Assembly: GCF_007786475.1 (NCBI RefSeq)
Contig: NZ_VNJJ01000011.1
Span: 92,442-156,441, forward strand
DNA: 64,000 nucleotides
Source of the DNA: Cohnella terricola
Lineage (GTDB): Bacteria > Bacillota > Bacilli > Paenibacillales > Paenibacillaceae
Reading direction: 5' to 3'
The translations under genes were made by a program, and so were the position numbers. How positions within the stretch are numbered: the stretch's first letter is position 1; every line of letters starts with the position of its first letter. Of this stretch, positions 8,936-18,896 are shown one piece after another. The notes below the pieces were generated by a model, which worked only from the letters and a program-made list of their open reading frames with translations, did no database searches and was not told where the DNA came from.

Positions 8936-9003
8936 TTGCTGATAACCCTGCGAGCGCACACGGCGCCATTCGGGTTATCGCGCGGGAGACGGCGAGTTAC
9001 GGC

Positions 9004-10392
9004 TTATAAAATATATTGACTCAAATCGCGATTGCTTGCAATCATGGACAATTTCTCCCGCACATACTCCGGAGTAATGCGCATCTCTTCAAGCTGGAGC
9101 TCGGGTGCTTCGAAACTCAGATCCTCGAGCAGCTTTTCAAGCAGAGTATGCAGCCTGCGGGCTCCGATATTTTCCGTATTGCGATTAACGTCTTGCGCCA
9201 TTCTCGCTAGCTCGGATATCGCCTCGTCGGTGAAAATCACGTTGATGCCTTCCGTCTGCAGCAATGCCGTATATTGTTTCGTCAAGGCGTTCTCGGGTTC
9301 CGTCAAGATTCGCACGAAGTCCTCGTCCGTTAAGCTGCTCAGCTCCACGCGGATCGGAAACCGGCCCTGAAGCTCAGGAATAAGGTCCGAAGGCTTGGCG
9401 ATATGGAACGCGCCTGCGGCGACGAACAGAATGTAGTCTGTCTTCACAGGACCGTATTTGGTGACGACGGTCGAGCCTTCGACAATCGGCAGAATGTCCC
9501 GTTGCACGCCTTCGCGCGAAACGTCCGGGCCTTGGCCACGGCCTTGGCTGGCGATCTTGTCGATCTCGTCGATAAAGATGATGCCGGATTGCTCGGCTCT
9601 ACGCACCGATTCGGAAATGACGTCATCCATATCGATCAGCTTATTCGCTTCTTCGACGATTAACACCTTGCGGGCTTCCTTGACGGTTAAGCGGCGCTTT
9701 TTCCGGCGCTTGGGCAGGAATTGCCCCAGCATTTCCTGCATGTTCCCGAGTTGTTCCTGACCGGGTCCACCCATCATATCGAGCATGGTCGGCGCATTGT
9801 CTTCCACTTCGATCTCGATCATATCGTTTTCCAGCAACCCGGCTTCCAATCTCGCTTTTGTATCGCGTCTCTTATCCTGCAAGCCTGGATCGACCGGCTC
9901 CGGTTCGTCGCTTGGCGTGCTGATGCCACCGAACAGCATCTCCAGCGGGTTTTTCTGGGATTTGGGTTTCGCAGGCGCTGGTACGAGCATTGCCGCAAGA
10001 CGTTCGTTGGCGGCTTTCTCCGCTTTGTCCTTGACTTTCTCCGTGCGCTCCTCTTTCACCATGCGAATGGCCGTTTCCACCAGGTCCCTCACCATCGACT
10101 CGACGTCTCTGCCGACATAACCGACTTCCGTAAACTTCGTAGCCTCGACTTTAATGAACGGAGCGTGAACGAGCTTAGCCAGCCTCCGAGCGATTTCCGT
10201 TTTGCCGACACCCGTAGGCCCGATCATAAGAATGTTCTTGGGCACGACTTCGTCACGAATCTCTTCCGGCAGGCGGCTGCGGCGATACCGATTGCGCAAC
10301 GCGACGGCGACGGATCGTTTGGCCGATTTTTGTCCGACGATATATTTGTCAAGTTCCGCTACGATCTGGCGGGGCGTCAGTGAATCGTTCAT
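9004..10392 (-). CDS. hslU: ATP-dependent protease ATPase subunit HslU (ClpY)
   Basis: AAA+ unfoldase of 462 residues that feeds substrates to HslV. The Walker A motif GPTGVGKT lies at 58-65 and Walker B with the catalytic pair DE at 275-276 ([10 protein letters not shown]). Between them is the intermediate domain, and the sensor-2 region contains [20 protein letters not shown]. The C-terminus ends SQYIL, the tail that inserts into HslV pockets in this family. An upstream extension of 26 codons is open, but the ATG at 10392 has GGGAGAGG close upstream and is the normal family start. It lies 32 bases after hslV. Confidence 0.97.
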   Translation of the reverse strand: MNDSLTPRQIVAELDKYIVGQKSAKRSVAVALRNRYRRSRLPEEIRDEVVPKNILMIGPTGVGKTEIARRLAKLVHAPFIKVEATKFTEVGYVGRDVESMVRDLVETAIRMVKEERTEKVKDKAEKAANERLAAMLVPAPAKPKSQKNPLEMLFGGISTPSDEPEPVDPGLQDKRRDTKARLEAGLLENDMIEIEVEDNAPTMLDMMGGPGQEQLGNMQEMLGQFLPKRRKKRRLTVKEARKVLIVEEANKLIDMDDVISESVRRAEQSGIIFIDEIDKIASQGRGQGPDVSREGVQRDILPIVEGSTVVTKYGPVKTDYILFVAAGAFHIAKPSDLIPELQGRFPIRVELSSLTDEDFVRILTEPENALTKQYTALLQTEGINVIFTDEAISELARMAQDVNRNTENIGARRLHTLLEKLLEDLSFEAPELQLEEMRITPEYVREKLSMIASNRDLSQYIL

Positions 10393-10424
10393 AGGAACCT
10401 CTCCCTTATGTTTGTCGAAAGTAA

Positions 10425-10970
10425 TCATTCTATTTCCTCGACGACCAAGTTGTTGTTGGTGAACACGCAAATCTCAGCAGCTGTCTCCAGCGCCGCTCTC
10501 GCAATCTCCTTCGCTTCCATGCCGGGGGCATGGCGCTTCAACGCTCTAGCTGCCGCAAGCGCGAAACTGCCACCCGAACCGATGGCCAGAATGCCGTCAT
10601 CGGGTTCGATCACTTCTCCGTTCCCGGATAGCAGCAGCATTCCCGTCGCGTCCACGACGATCATCATCGCTTCGAGCCTGCGCAATACCCGGTCCGATCG
10701 CCAATCTTTGGCTAATTCGACAGCAGCCCGCTGCAAGTTGCCGTGATGTTCTTCGAGTTTGCCTTCGAACTTCTCAAACAAGGTGATCGCGTCGGCGACA
10801 GATCCCGCAAAACCGGCTAGCACCTGATTGCGATAAAGCCGGCGCACTTTCTTGGCCGTGTTTTTCATAACCATGCTGTTCCCGAATGTCACCTGTCCGT
10901 CTCCTGCAATTGCGCCTTTGCCATTATGGCGAATCGCGCAGATCGTCGTCGCGTGAAAACTCATATCCAT
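10425..10970 (-). CDS. hslV: ATP-dependent protease peptidase subunit HslV (ClpQ, N-terminal Ser type)
   Basis: Proteasome-beta-like peptidase of 181 residues forming the HslVU chamber with HslU. The family core is clear: [27 protein letters not shown] and [20 protein letters not shown]. Unlike E. coli HslV, which starts Met-Thr-Thr, the chain has a short extension (MDMSFHATT), as in B. subtilis CodW, where the mature nucleophile is an N-terminal Ser. The first ATG has GGGAGG eight bases away. An ATG two codons later would place Ser directly after Met (MSFHATT), so which start or processing yields the catalytic Ser is open. No codV/xerC gene precedes it. Confidence 0.95.
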   Translation of the reverse strand: MDMSFHATTICAIRHNGKGAIAGDGQVTFGNSMVMKNTAKKVRRLYRNQVLAGFAGSVADAITLFEKFEGKLEEHHGNLQRAAVELAKDWRSDRVLRRLEAMMIVVDATGMLLLSGNGEVIEPDDGILAIGSGGSFALAAARALKRHAPGMEAKEIARAALETAAEICVFTNNNLVVEEIE

Positions 10971-11011
10971 GGGCTGATCCTCCCTGATCTATCGATATAT
11001 TAAAGCCGGAA

Positions 11012-11047
11012 AAGCAGCGGCATAGCTCATATACGCTGCCGCTGCTT
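11012..11047 (-). terminator. Terminator hairpin after trmFO
   Basis: A 10-bp perfect stem (AAGCAGCGGC / GCCGCTGCTT) with a 16-base loop starts 7 bases past the trmFO stop. On the minus strand it continues into TTCC, so it is a strong hairpin with a short U-tract. It would separate trmFO from hslVU-codY. Confidence 0.65.
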
Positions 11048-11053
11048 ATTCGG

Positions 11054-12385
11054 TTACAAAACGGTAGCTTGGTTCAACTCCGACTTGAGCTCCTCTATTC
11101 CTTGCAATGCCCTATCGGCGATCGCTTCGTACTTCTCCTTCTTGCTCTTCGCACGGTACCCGAGCGGTGGGAACAAGCCGAAATTAGCGTTCATCGGTTG
11201 GAAATGTTTGAAGTCTGCCGTCGTTATATAATTCGCCATGCTGCCGAGCGTCGTATGCTCCGGCAAAACAAGAGGCTCCATTCCTTTTGCCAGACGTCCG
11301 GCGTTCAGTCCCGACACAAGCCCCGAAGCCGCAGATTCCACGTAGCCTTCCACGCCCGTCATCTGGCCGGCGAAGAACAGCGTCTCCCGATCCTTGAATT
11401 GGTACGTCGGACGCATCAGCTTCGGCGAATTGATAAACGTATTGCGGTGCATAACCCCGTAGCGAACGAATTCCGCGTTCTCGAGTCCCGGAATGAGCGA
11501 GAAGACGCGCTTCTGCTCGCCCCACTTCAGATGGGTTTGAAACCCGACGATGTTAAACAACGTGCCGGCGGCGTTATCTTGACGCAATTGGATGACCGCA
11601 TGGGATTTGACCCCCGTGCGCGGATCGACCAGTCCGACCGGCTTCATCGGGCCGAACAGAACCGTTTGCTTGCCGCGCTTGGCCATCACTTCGATCGGCA
11701 TGCAGCCTTCGAAATACATATCTTTCTCGAAATCTTTGACTGCCGCCGTTTCCGCGGTGACTAGCGCTTCGTGGAAGACCTCGAACTCGGCCTCGGTCAT
11801 CGGACAGTTCAAATAAGCGGCTTCGCCTTTGTCGTATCGGGACGCCAGGAACACCTTGTCGAAATCGATCGAGTCTTTCTCGATGATCGGCGCGGCCGCA
11901 TCGAAGAAATAGAAATACTCTTCTCCCAGCAGCTGCTTGATGCTATCCGAAAGCTCGGGAGATGTAAGCGGACCGGTCGCCACGACGACGATGCCGTCTT
12001 GCGGAACGGCCGTCACTTCCTCGTTCTTCACCGTAATGAGCGGATGTTCCCTTAACCTTCTGGTTACTTCCTCCGAGAAACCTTCGCGATCTACCGCGAG
12101 CGCTCCGCCCGCCGGCACGGCGTGCAAATCCGCGCAGGCGAGAATCAGCGAATCGAGCCGCCTCATCTCCTCCTTCAGCACACCTACCGCGTTCGTTAAG
12201 CCGTTGGCCCTCAAGCTGTTGCTGCATACCAATTCGGCAAAGCTGCTTGTATGATGCGCCGGCGTTTGTTTGACCGGACGCATCTCGTATAAAGTGACTG
12301 GCACACCTTGCGAGGCGATCTGCCAGGCGGCTTCGCTGCCTGCCAGACCCGCGCCGATGACCGTCACGGATGGATACTCTTTCAA
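11054..12385 (-). CDS. trmFO: Methylenetetrahydrofolate-tRNA (uracil-5-)-methyltransferase TrmFO
   Basis: FAD- and folate-dependent enzyme of 443 residues that makes m5U54 (ribothymidine) in tRNA. The dinucleotide fold [11 protein letters not shown] sits at residues 11-21. The family cysteines are present in [15 protein letters not shown] (Cys54) and [14 protein letters not shown]. The C-terminal region [20 protein letters not shown] is strongly conserved in the GidA-related family. It follows topA after about 34 bases, the usual order in Bacillota. Confidence 0.97.
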   Translation of the reverse strand: MKEYPSVTVIGAGLAGSEAAWQIASQGVPVTLYEMRPVKQTPAHHTSSFAELVCSNSLRANGLTNAVGVLKEEMRRLDSLILACADLHAVPAGGALAVDREGFSEEVTRRLREHPLITVKNEEVTAVPQDGIVVVATGPLTSPELSDSIKQLLGEEYFYFFDAAAPIIEKDSIDFDKVFLASRYDKGEAAYLNCPMTEAEFEVFHEALVTAETAAVKDFEKDMYFEGCMPIEVMAKRGKQTVLFGPMKPVGLVDPRTGVKSHAVIQLRQDNAAGTLFNIVGFQTHLKWGEQKRVFSLIPGLENAEFVRYGVMHRNTFINSPKLMRPTYQFKDRETLFFAGQMTGVEGYVESAASGLVSGLNAGRLAKGMEPLVLPEHTTLGSMANYITTADFKHFQPMNANFGLFPPLGYRAKSKKEKYEAIADRALQGIEELKSELNQATVL

Positions 12386-12419
12386 TGCCGTAAACCTCCT
12401 AAAATCAATCCCGCTCCGA

Positions 12420-14519
12420 TTACTCCGCGGCTTCTCCCGCTTCCTCGACGTTCTCCGAATGGCTGCACACCGTGCAATTCAACTGGATCTCGCCTTTTAC
12501 GCGCTTCTCGACCATCATGCCGCCGCAGCTCGGACAAGGTTTTGCCGACGGTTTATCCCAGGAGACGTAATCACAGCCCGGATACAGATTGCAGCCGTAG
12601 AATATACGACCCTTCTTGCTCCTGCGTTCGACGATTTGACCTTCGGAGCATTTCGGGCAGCGTACACCGGTATCTTTAATGATCGGTTTCGTATTCCGGC
12701 AGTTCGGGAAGCCCGAGCAAGCCAGAAACTTGCCGAAGCGCCCCATCTTATAGACCATAGGACTTCCGCATTTGTCGCAAATCTCGTCCGAAGGCTCGTC
12801 TTTGATCTCGATTTCCTTCATTTCTTCTTCCGCGAAGTTTAATCGGACCTCGAACGATTTGTAGAAATCGCCGATTACGTTCACCCAATCCTGCGTACCT
12901 TCCTCCACATGGTCCAGATCGCCTTCCATGTGGGCGGTGAACTCGACGTCCAGAATCTCCGGGAAAAACTCCTCCATCAGTTGAATGACGAGCTCCCCGA
13001 GTTCGGTCGGAATGAATTTCTTCTCTTCCAGCGCCACGTAATTTCTTTTCTGGATCGTTTCCAGCGTCGGCGCGTACGTGCTCGGACGCCCGATTCCGAG
13101 TTCCTCGAGCGCTCTGACCAATCTGGCTTCCGTAAAGCGAGGCGGCGGTTGGGTAAAATGCTGCTTCGGCTCGATATCCGAGGAAGCGACTTGATCCCCC
13201 GCAGCCATTGCCGGAAGCAAACGCTCTTCGTCCGGCGCGGTCCCGTCGTCGTTGCCTTCGACGTATACTTTCATGAATCCGGGGAATTTCAGCTTGGAGC
13301 CGTTCGCCCTGAACATGACCGGTCCGCTCGTCAAATCAACGGTCATCGTATCCAATACGGCCGATGCCATCTGGCTGGAAACAAACCGTTCCCAGATTAG
13401 TTTGTACAGGCGCAGTTGATCTTTGGAAGTAAATGCTTTGACCGATTCCGGATCTCGGAGAACGGACGTCGGACGAATCGCTTCGTGCGCGTCTTGGGCG
13501 CTGGCGTTTTTCTTCGTATACACTCGCGGGGTTTCAGGCACGTATTCGCTGCCGAATTTGCCGCCGATGAATTCCCTTGCTTCTTCCTGCGCAATCGGAG
13601 AAATTCGTGTGGAATCGGTACGCATATACGTAATGAGACCGACTGTGCCTTCCTTGCCCAGATCAACTCCTTCGTAGAGCTGCTGAGCGATTTGCATCGT
13701 TTTGGAAGCGCGGAAATTCAGCTTGCGGGCGGCTTCTTGCTGCAAGGAGCTTGTAATGAACGGCGGAGACGGATTGCGCTGGCGTTCCTTCTCCTTCACT
13801 TCGCCCACGACGAACGGATCGCTGTCCATAAGCGCAAGTACTTCCTTGACGTCGGCCTCGTTATTCAATTCCTTTTTCTCTCCTCGAACGGAGTGGAATT
13901 TCGCCTCGAAGCTCGACTTTCCTTTGGCCAAATGGGCGGTAATGCTCCAATATTCCTCCGGCACGAAATCGTTGATCTCGTTCTCGCGGTCGTTGATCAG
14001 CTTGACGGCGACGGATTGAACGCGTCCGGCGCTGAGTCCCTTTTTTACTTTCTTCCATAGTAGCGGGCTGATCTTATAGCCAACGAGCCGATCCAGCACC
14101 CTTCTGGCCTGCTGGGCGTTCACCAGATCCATATCGATCGGCCGCGGATTTTTGAATGCGTCCTTCACCGCTTGTTTTGTAATTTCGTTAAATACAACGC
14201 GACATGCATCCTTCTCGTCAAGCTCCAGATAATGCGCCAAATGCCACGCGATCGCTTCGCCCTCTCTGTCGGGGTCAGCCGCCAGATAAACATTTTTAAC
14301 CTTTTTTCTGGCGTCGCGCAGTTCCTTCAGAACGTTACCCTTGCCGCGAATCGTAATGTACTTCGGTTGGAAATCGTTCTCCACCTCGACTCCGATCTGG
14401 CTTTTGGGCAAATCACGAATGTGCCCCATGGACGCTTTAACGATAAATTTGCTTCCCAAATACTTTCCGATCGTCTTTGCCTTAGCCGGCGATTCGACGA
14501 TCACGAGCGAGTCCGCCAC
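12420..14519 (-). CDS. topA: DNA topoisomerase I
   Basis: Type IA topoisomerase of 699 residues that relaxes negative supercoils. The toprim domain opens [18 protein letters not shown] and contains the metal-binding [11 protein letters not shown] (82-92). The catalytic tyrosine is Tyr298 in [14 protein letters not shown]. Three C-terminal zinc ribbons follow: [30 protein letters not shown] and [12 protein letters not shown]. An ATG at 14525 is open but lies one base after AGGAGG; the GTG at 14519, seven bases away and giving MADSLVIVE, is the more credible start. It follows dprA after about 60 bases. Confidence 0.97.
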   Translation of the reverse strand: MADSLVIVESPAKAKTIGKYLGSKFIVKASMGHIRDLPKSQIGVEVENDFQPKYITIRGKGNVLKELRDARKKVKNVYLAADPDREGEAIAWHLAHYLELDEKDACRVVFNEITKQAVKDAFKNPRPIDMDLVNAQQARRVLDRLVGYKISPLLWKKVKKGLSAGRVQSVAVKLINDRENEINDFVPEEYWSITAHLAKGKSSFEAKFHSVRGEKKELNNEADVKEVLALMDSDPFVVGEVKEKERQRNPSPPFITSSLQQEAARKLNFRASKTMQIAQQLYEGVDLGKEGTVGLITYMRTDSTRISPIAQEEAREFIGGKFGSEYVPETPRVYTKKNASAQDAHEAIRPTSVLRDPESVKAFTSKDQLRLYKLIWERFVSSQMASAVLDTMTVDLTSGPVMFRANGSKLKFPGFMKVYVEGNDDGTAPDEERLLPAMAAGDQVASSDIEPKQHFTQPPPRFTEARLVRALEELGIGRPSTYAPTLETIQKRNYVALEEKKFIPTELGELVIQLMEEFFPEILDVEFTAHMEGDLDHVEEGTQDWVNVIGDFYKSFEVRLNFAEEEMKEIEIKDEPSDEICDKCGSPMVYKMGRFGKFLACSGFPNCRNTKPIIKDTGVRCPKCSEGQIVERRSKKGRIFYGCNLYPGCDYVSWDKPSAKPCPSCGGMMVEKRVKGEIQLNCTVCSHSENVEEAGEAAE

Positions 14520-14578
14520 GTCCATTCCTCCTCTCCTACGGTCGACAAGTCCTCGTGCCTATGATCTTATGCCTTCAT

Positions 14579-15775
14579 TTAAAGGACATGATATACAGAA
14601 CCGGGTTGTTGTTGAATTCGTCGTTTTATTAGTAAAGATAGCAGAACGGAGTGTAAAAGTCCAAATGTCATCCCCGAACGCACCGCCAATTCGTCGACGG
14701 AGCAAGGCTGATCAAGTATAAATTGGTAAATTCGAAGCTCATCGGCGCTTAAGACCACATTCTCAGTCATCTCCTTTTTCCCGGTATCTTTGTCGTCCTT
14801 CTCGCGGGAAGAGAAGGCGGGCAAGCGATGATGATACGCCTGGAAAATATCGTTCGCATCCAGCGCCGGATGAGCTCCCTTCCTGAAATATTCAAGAGCT
14901 CCCAGACTCTTCGGGGAAGACACCTGGCCGGGAACGACGAAGACGTCGCGGTTGTAGTCGAGGGCCAGATCGGCCGTAATGAGCGCGCCGCTTCTGCGCG
15001 CTGCTTCCACGACGATCACGCCGAAAGACAAACCTGCGATGATCCGATTGCGCAACGGGAATAATCCCGGTCTGAGAATCGTATCCGGAGGGCTCTCGGA
15101 AACGATCAGACCACGATCGGCCATCTCCGCGTATAACGCCTTGTTCTCGGGAGGGTAGATCGCATCCACTCCGCCCGCAACGACCGCTATCGTCCCGTAT
15201 TCGGTCCGTAGCGCTCCTGAATGGGCGGCAGCGTCAATTCCCCTCGCCAGCCCGCTGACGACCGTCATTCGGCTCCCGCAGCCTTCTGCGAGCGTTCCTG
15301 CCGCATTCCGGCCGTATGCCGTAGCCACTCTCGTGCCGACGATCGCGATAGCCGGATTTCGAAGCAGCTCCAACCTCCCCCGATAATAAAGCACCCAAGG
15401 AGGATCGGATATTTGATAAAGCAGCTCCGGGTACTCATCATCCAAATAGGTGACGATTTTCATCTTCCCCGCCGCGTGGCGTATCCGTCTTCGTTCCGCA
15501 GATTCTGGCCGCATATTATGTTCGACCGCCGCGGCTTGCCTTGGCGTCATACCCCGCTCGCGCCAATCCCCTGCCCTGAAATCGGCCGAATGCCTGAGAG
15601 AACCCGGACGTTGCCCAGCACCATGCAGCAGAGCCTTCGCGATCGTAACTCTCCCTACGCCTTCCGTCTCATGCAGCGCGATGAGCACCTCCCGGGAGAT
15701 CCCCGTCGATAACGCTTCTACTTTCGTTACCGCTCTTACCGATTCACTGTCGCCGTTCTTACGTCTATCGGTCAT
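14579..15775 (-). CDS. dprA: DNA-processing protein DprA (Smf)
   Basis: Single-stranded-DNA-binding RecA loader of natural transformation, 398 residues. Domains in order: a helical N-terminal (SAM-like) region, the Rossmann-like core with IVGTRVATAYGR, TVVSGLARGIDAAAHSGAL and the loop GLFPLRNRIIAGLSFGVIVVEAARRSGALITA, then a C-terminal winged-helix domain (DELRIYQFILDQPCSVDELAVRSGM). It lies between sucD and topA as in Bacillus. Together with comM further along, it gives this window two transformation-related genes. Confidence 0.95.
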   Translation of the reverse strand: MTDRRKNGDSESVRAVTKVEALSTGISREVLIALHETEGVGRVTIAKALLHGAGQRPGSLRHSADFRAGDWRERGMTPRQAAAVEHNMRPESAERRRIRHAAGKMKIVTYLDDEYPELLYQISDPPWVLYYRGRLELLRNPAIAIVGTRVATAYGRNAAGTLAEGCGSRMTVVSGLARGIDAAAHSGALRTEYGTIAVVAGGVDAIYPPENKALYAEMADRGLIVSESPPDTILRPGLFPLRNRIIAGLSFGVIVVEAARRSGALITADLALDYNRDVFVVPGQVSSPKSLGALEYFRKGAHPALDANDIFQAYHHRLPAFSSREKDDKDTGKKEMTENVVLSADELRIYQFILDQPCSVDELAVRSGMTFGLLHSVLLSLLIKRRIQQQPGSVYHVL

Positions 15776-15814
15776 TTACCCTCGCTCTCCTCTCGCTCAT
15801 ATGACGGCAAACGC

Positions 15815-15854
15815 GAAAAAGCCTTCCACGCCCTCAAGGGAGGGGGCGGAAGGC
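15815..15854 (-). terminator. Terminator of sucCD
   Basis: On the minus strand, GCCTTCC-G-CCCCCTC pairs with GAGGGCG-TGGAAGGC around a short loop and ends in TTTTTCG. It lies about 75 bases past the sucD stop and 40 bases before dprA, so dprA probably has its own promoter or depends on read-through. Confidence 0.85.
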
Positions 15855-15929
15855 TGCTTGCCTTGCCGATTCGTCCGGGAGACCGTTCGGGTATCCGTTC
15901 GAATTCACTCATATAAAGCTAATGTACCA

Positions 15930-16856
<927 letters not shown>

Positions 16857-16887
16857 GATTATACACTCCCCGGTATGTTTCCCCTTG

Positions 16888-18048
16888 TCATTTCACAAGC
16901 GAAACGATTTTTTGAGCGCCGTCGGACATCGAATCCGCGGCCACGATGTTCAGGCCGGATCCATTCAGAATTTCTTTGCCCAGATTGACGTTCGTTCCTT
17001 CCAAACGCACGACGAGCGGTTTGTCGAGGCCAAGTTCGCGTGCAGCCGCAACAACGCCTTCCGCGATGACGTCACACTTCATGATGCCGCCGAAAATGTT
17101 GACGAAAATCCCTTTGACGTTCGCATCGGAAAGAATGATCTTGAACGCTTCGGTGACTTTCTCTTTCGTCGCGCCGCCGCCTACGTCCAGGAAGTTCGCA
17201 GGAGAACCGCCGAAATATTTGATAATGTCCATCGTAGCCATCGCCAGGCCGGCGCCGTTAACCATGCAGCCGATGTTGCCGTCGAGGGCGATATAGCTCA
17301 GATCGAACTTGGAAGCTTGAATTTCCTTCTCGTCTTCTTCGTCCAGGTCGCGAAGCTCGACAATGTCCTTATGACGGAACAGCGCGTTGGAATCGAAGTT
17401 CAGCTTCGCGTCCAGTGCCATAACGTCTCCGGAGCCGGTCACGACGAGCGGGTTGATCTCCGCGATGGAGCAATCCTTTTCTTCGAACGCTTTGTACAGA
17501 GCGAGCATGAATTTGATCGCTTTATTCGCAAGCTCGACTGGAATGTTGATGTCGAGTGCCAATTGGCGAGCTTGGAAAGTTTGCAATCCGACTGCCGGAT
17601 CGATAACCACTTTAATGATTTTCTCAGGGGAATTAGCGGCGACTTCTTCGATATCCATGCCGCCTTCTTCCGAACCCATCATGACGACGCGGCCCGTTCC
17701 GCGATCGACAACGACTCCAAGATAATATTCTTTCTTGATGTCGCAGCCTTCTTCGATCAGAAGACGCTTGATTTCTTTGCCTTCAGGTCCCGTCTGATGC
17801 GTGACCAGCACTTTGCCTAGCAATTCTTTCGCGTAGTTCGCGACATCGTCCAAGTTTTTGGCGATTTTGACCCCGCCCGCTTTACCGCGTCCGCCCGCGT
17901 GAATCTGGGCTTTGACTACGGTTACAGGGCTTCCGAGTTCTTTCGCGGCGCTGACGGCTTCGTCGACGGTAAACGCCACTTTGCCGCGAGGCACGTTAAC
18001 GCCATACTGCCTCAAGACTTCCTTGCCTTGATACTCATGAATATTCAT
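16888..18048 (-). CDS. sucC: Succinyl-CoA synthetase (ADP-forming) beta subunit
   Basis: Nucleotide-binding subunit of 386 residues with an N-terminal ATP-grasp domain ([37 protein letters not shown]) and a C-terminal ligase-CoA domain ([37 protein letters not shown]). An upstream frame of 9 codons is open, but the ATG at 18048 has GGAGG ten bases away and gives the family N-terminus. First gene of the sucCD operon. Its leader contains two strong hairpins (18143-18162 and 18171-18201) downstream of an extended -10 promoter at 18214-18219. Confidence 0.97.
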   Translation of the reverse strand: MNIHEYQGKEVLRQYGVNVPRGKVAFTVDEAVSAAKELGSPVTVVKAQIHAGGRGKAGGVKIAKNLDDVANYAKELLGKVLVTHQTGPEGKEIKRLLIEEGCDIKKEYYLGVVVDRGTGRVVMMGSEEGGMDIEEVAANSPEKIIKVVIDPAVGLQTFQARQLALDINIPVELANKAIKFMLALYKAFEEKDCSIAEINPLVVTGSGDVMALDAKLNFDSNALFRHKDIVELRDLDEEDEKEIQASKFDLSYIALDGNIGCMVNGAGLAMATMDIIKYFGGSPANFLDVGGGATKEKVTEAFKIILSDANVKGIFVNIFGGIMKCDVIAEGVVAAARELGLDKPLVVRLEGTNVNLGKEILNGSGLNIVAADSMSDGAQKIVSLVK

Positions 18049-18142
18049 GATCTGGCATCCTCCCGTTGTGCGCAATAATATCTGGTGCGGCTGATCGGTA
18101 GGCGCAAACGCCGAGATCAGCCTTCACAGCTTGCCTCATGCA

Positions 18143-18201
18143 GCGATGCAAGCAAGCATCGCGAATAGCCGTTACATAGATTAATAAATCGATTATGTAA
18201 C
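18143..18201 (-). promoter_or_regulatory. sucC 5' leader hairpins
   Basis: Two perfect inverted repeats stand side by side in the predicted leader: GCGATGC/GCATCGC with a 6-base loop (18143-18162), and GTTACATA/TATGTAAC with a 15-base loop (18171-18201). Neither has a T-run, so they are not terminators. They may stabilise the message or be operator half-sites. Function not known. Confidence 0.5.
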
Positions 18202-18213
18202 AAAACCTTCATC

Positions 18214-18219
18214 ATTGTA
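18214..18219 (-). promoter_or_regulatory. Putative sucC promoter (extended -10)
   Basis: The minus strand reads TGATACAAT here, a -10 element (TACAAT) with the extended TGN motif. No good -35 is present at 17 bases, which extended -10 promoters can tolerate. Transcription would begin near 18207 and leave a leader of about 160 nt before the sucC start. The remaining gene-free DNA up to 18416 is AT-rich with no further recognisable signal. Confidence 0.4.
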
Positions 18220-18454
18220 TCACTATTTGATGTTCGCTTCCTCATTTTTTCATCAAATTATTAGTCTGATTTGGCAATGGTTTCATCTCATTTTGATATG
18301 GAAACACCCCAAACATATCTATATTTTGTGATAAGTACGATTTTTATTCCCCTGCTGGACGGCTTTCCGGATAGTGTATCCTGAATCGGAAGACATAACC
18401 TCCATTATCGAGCCGTTTGTTTGCCATCGTTCTTGCGACGGTTACGTCCAGTTC

Positions 18455-18775
18455 GCGAGTTGTTTTATTTCGAGTCATTCCTCTGCCGATGTCCCTCAGT
18501 CCGCGAGTTGTACGATTTTTTCGAGTTATTCCACTGCTGAAGCCCCTCAGTGAGCGAGTTGTACGATTTTTTCGAGTAATTCCACTGCTTGAAGCCCCTC
18601 AGTGAGCGAGTTGTACGATTATTTCGAGTAATTCCTGCGCTGATGCCCAATAGTCCGCGAGTTATACGTTTTTTTCGAGTTATTCCACTGCTGAAGCCCC
18701 TCAGTGAGCGAGTTGTACGATTTTTTCGAGTAATTCCTGCACTGATGCCCAATAGTCCGCGAGCTGTACGATTAT
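18455..18775. repeat. 51-bp tandem repeat array (six units plus a partial)
   Basis: About six tandem units of 51 bp, each beginning GCGAGTTGTACGATT and containing TTTCGAGT(T/A)ATTCC. They fall into two subtypes by their 3' part, CTGAAGCCCCTCAGTGA or CTGATGCCCAATAGTCC. One unit (third) has a single extra base. Since 51 is divisible by 3, all frames stay open and spurious ORFs appear on both strands (Arg/Ser/Thr-rich on minus), but the one-base insertion breaks those frames, so the array is judged non-coding. A worn copy of the same unit sits at about 58996-59030. It lies between sucC and comM, which diverge. Confidence 0.85.
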
Positions 18776-18849
18776 ACAACGGCGACCGCCGTTGACAGCG
18801 CCGTCTCGTCCTTGTATGCTTGAGTCAATAGAAGTGCCGGAGAGGAAGC

Positions 18850-18896
18850 ACCTTCCGCGTCTAACGAATCGTTGACGGAGGAAGGTGTTTTTTTTG
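18850..18896 (+). promoter_or_regulatory. Terminator-like hairpin that embeds the comM ribosome binding site
   Basis: CACCTTCC at about 18850 pairs with GGAAGGTG (18880-18887), reinforced by GTC/GAC inside, and is followed by eight T. The 3' arm of the stem contains GGAGGAAGG, the Shine-Dalgarno of comM. The structure could therefore terminate upstream transcription, mask comM translation, or both. Confidence 0.55.

Noticed and set aside
8785..8961. 59-codon N-terminal extension of CodY
   Set aside because: It runs through the 22-bp repeats and hairpins, has no family counterpart, and the internal ATG at 8784 has an ideal AGGAGG site.
18417..18795. ORFs of 60-104 codons on both strands across the 51-bp array
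   Set aside because: They arise because the unit length is a multiple of three. A one-base insertion in the third unit breaks the frame, there is no ribosome binding site, and both strands are open equally.
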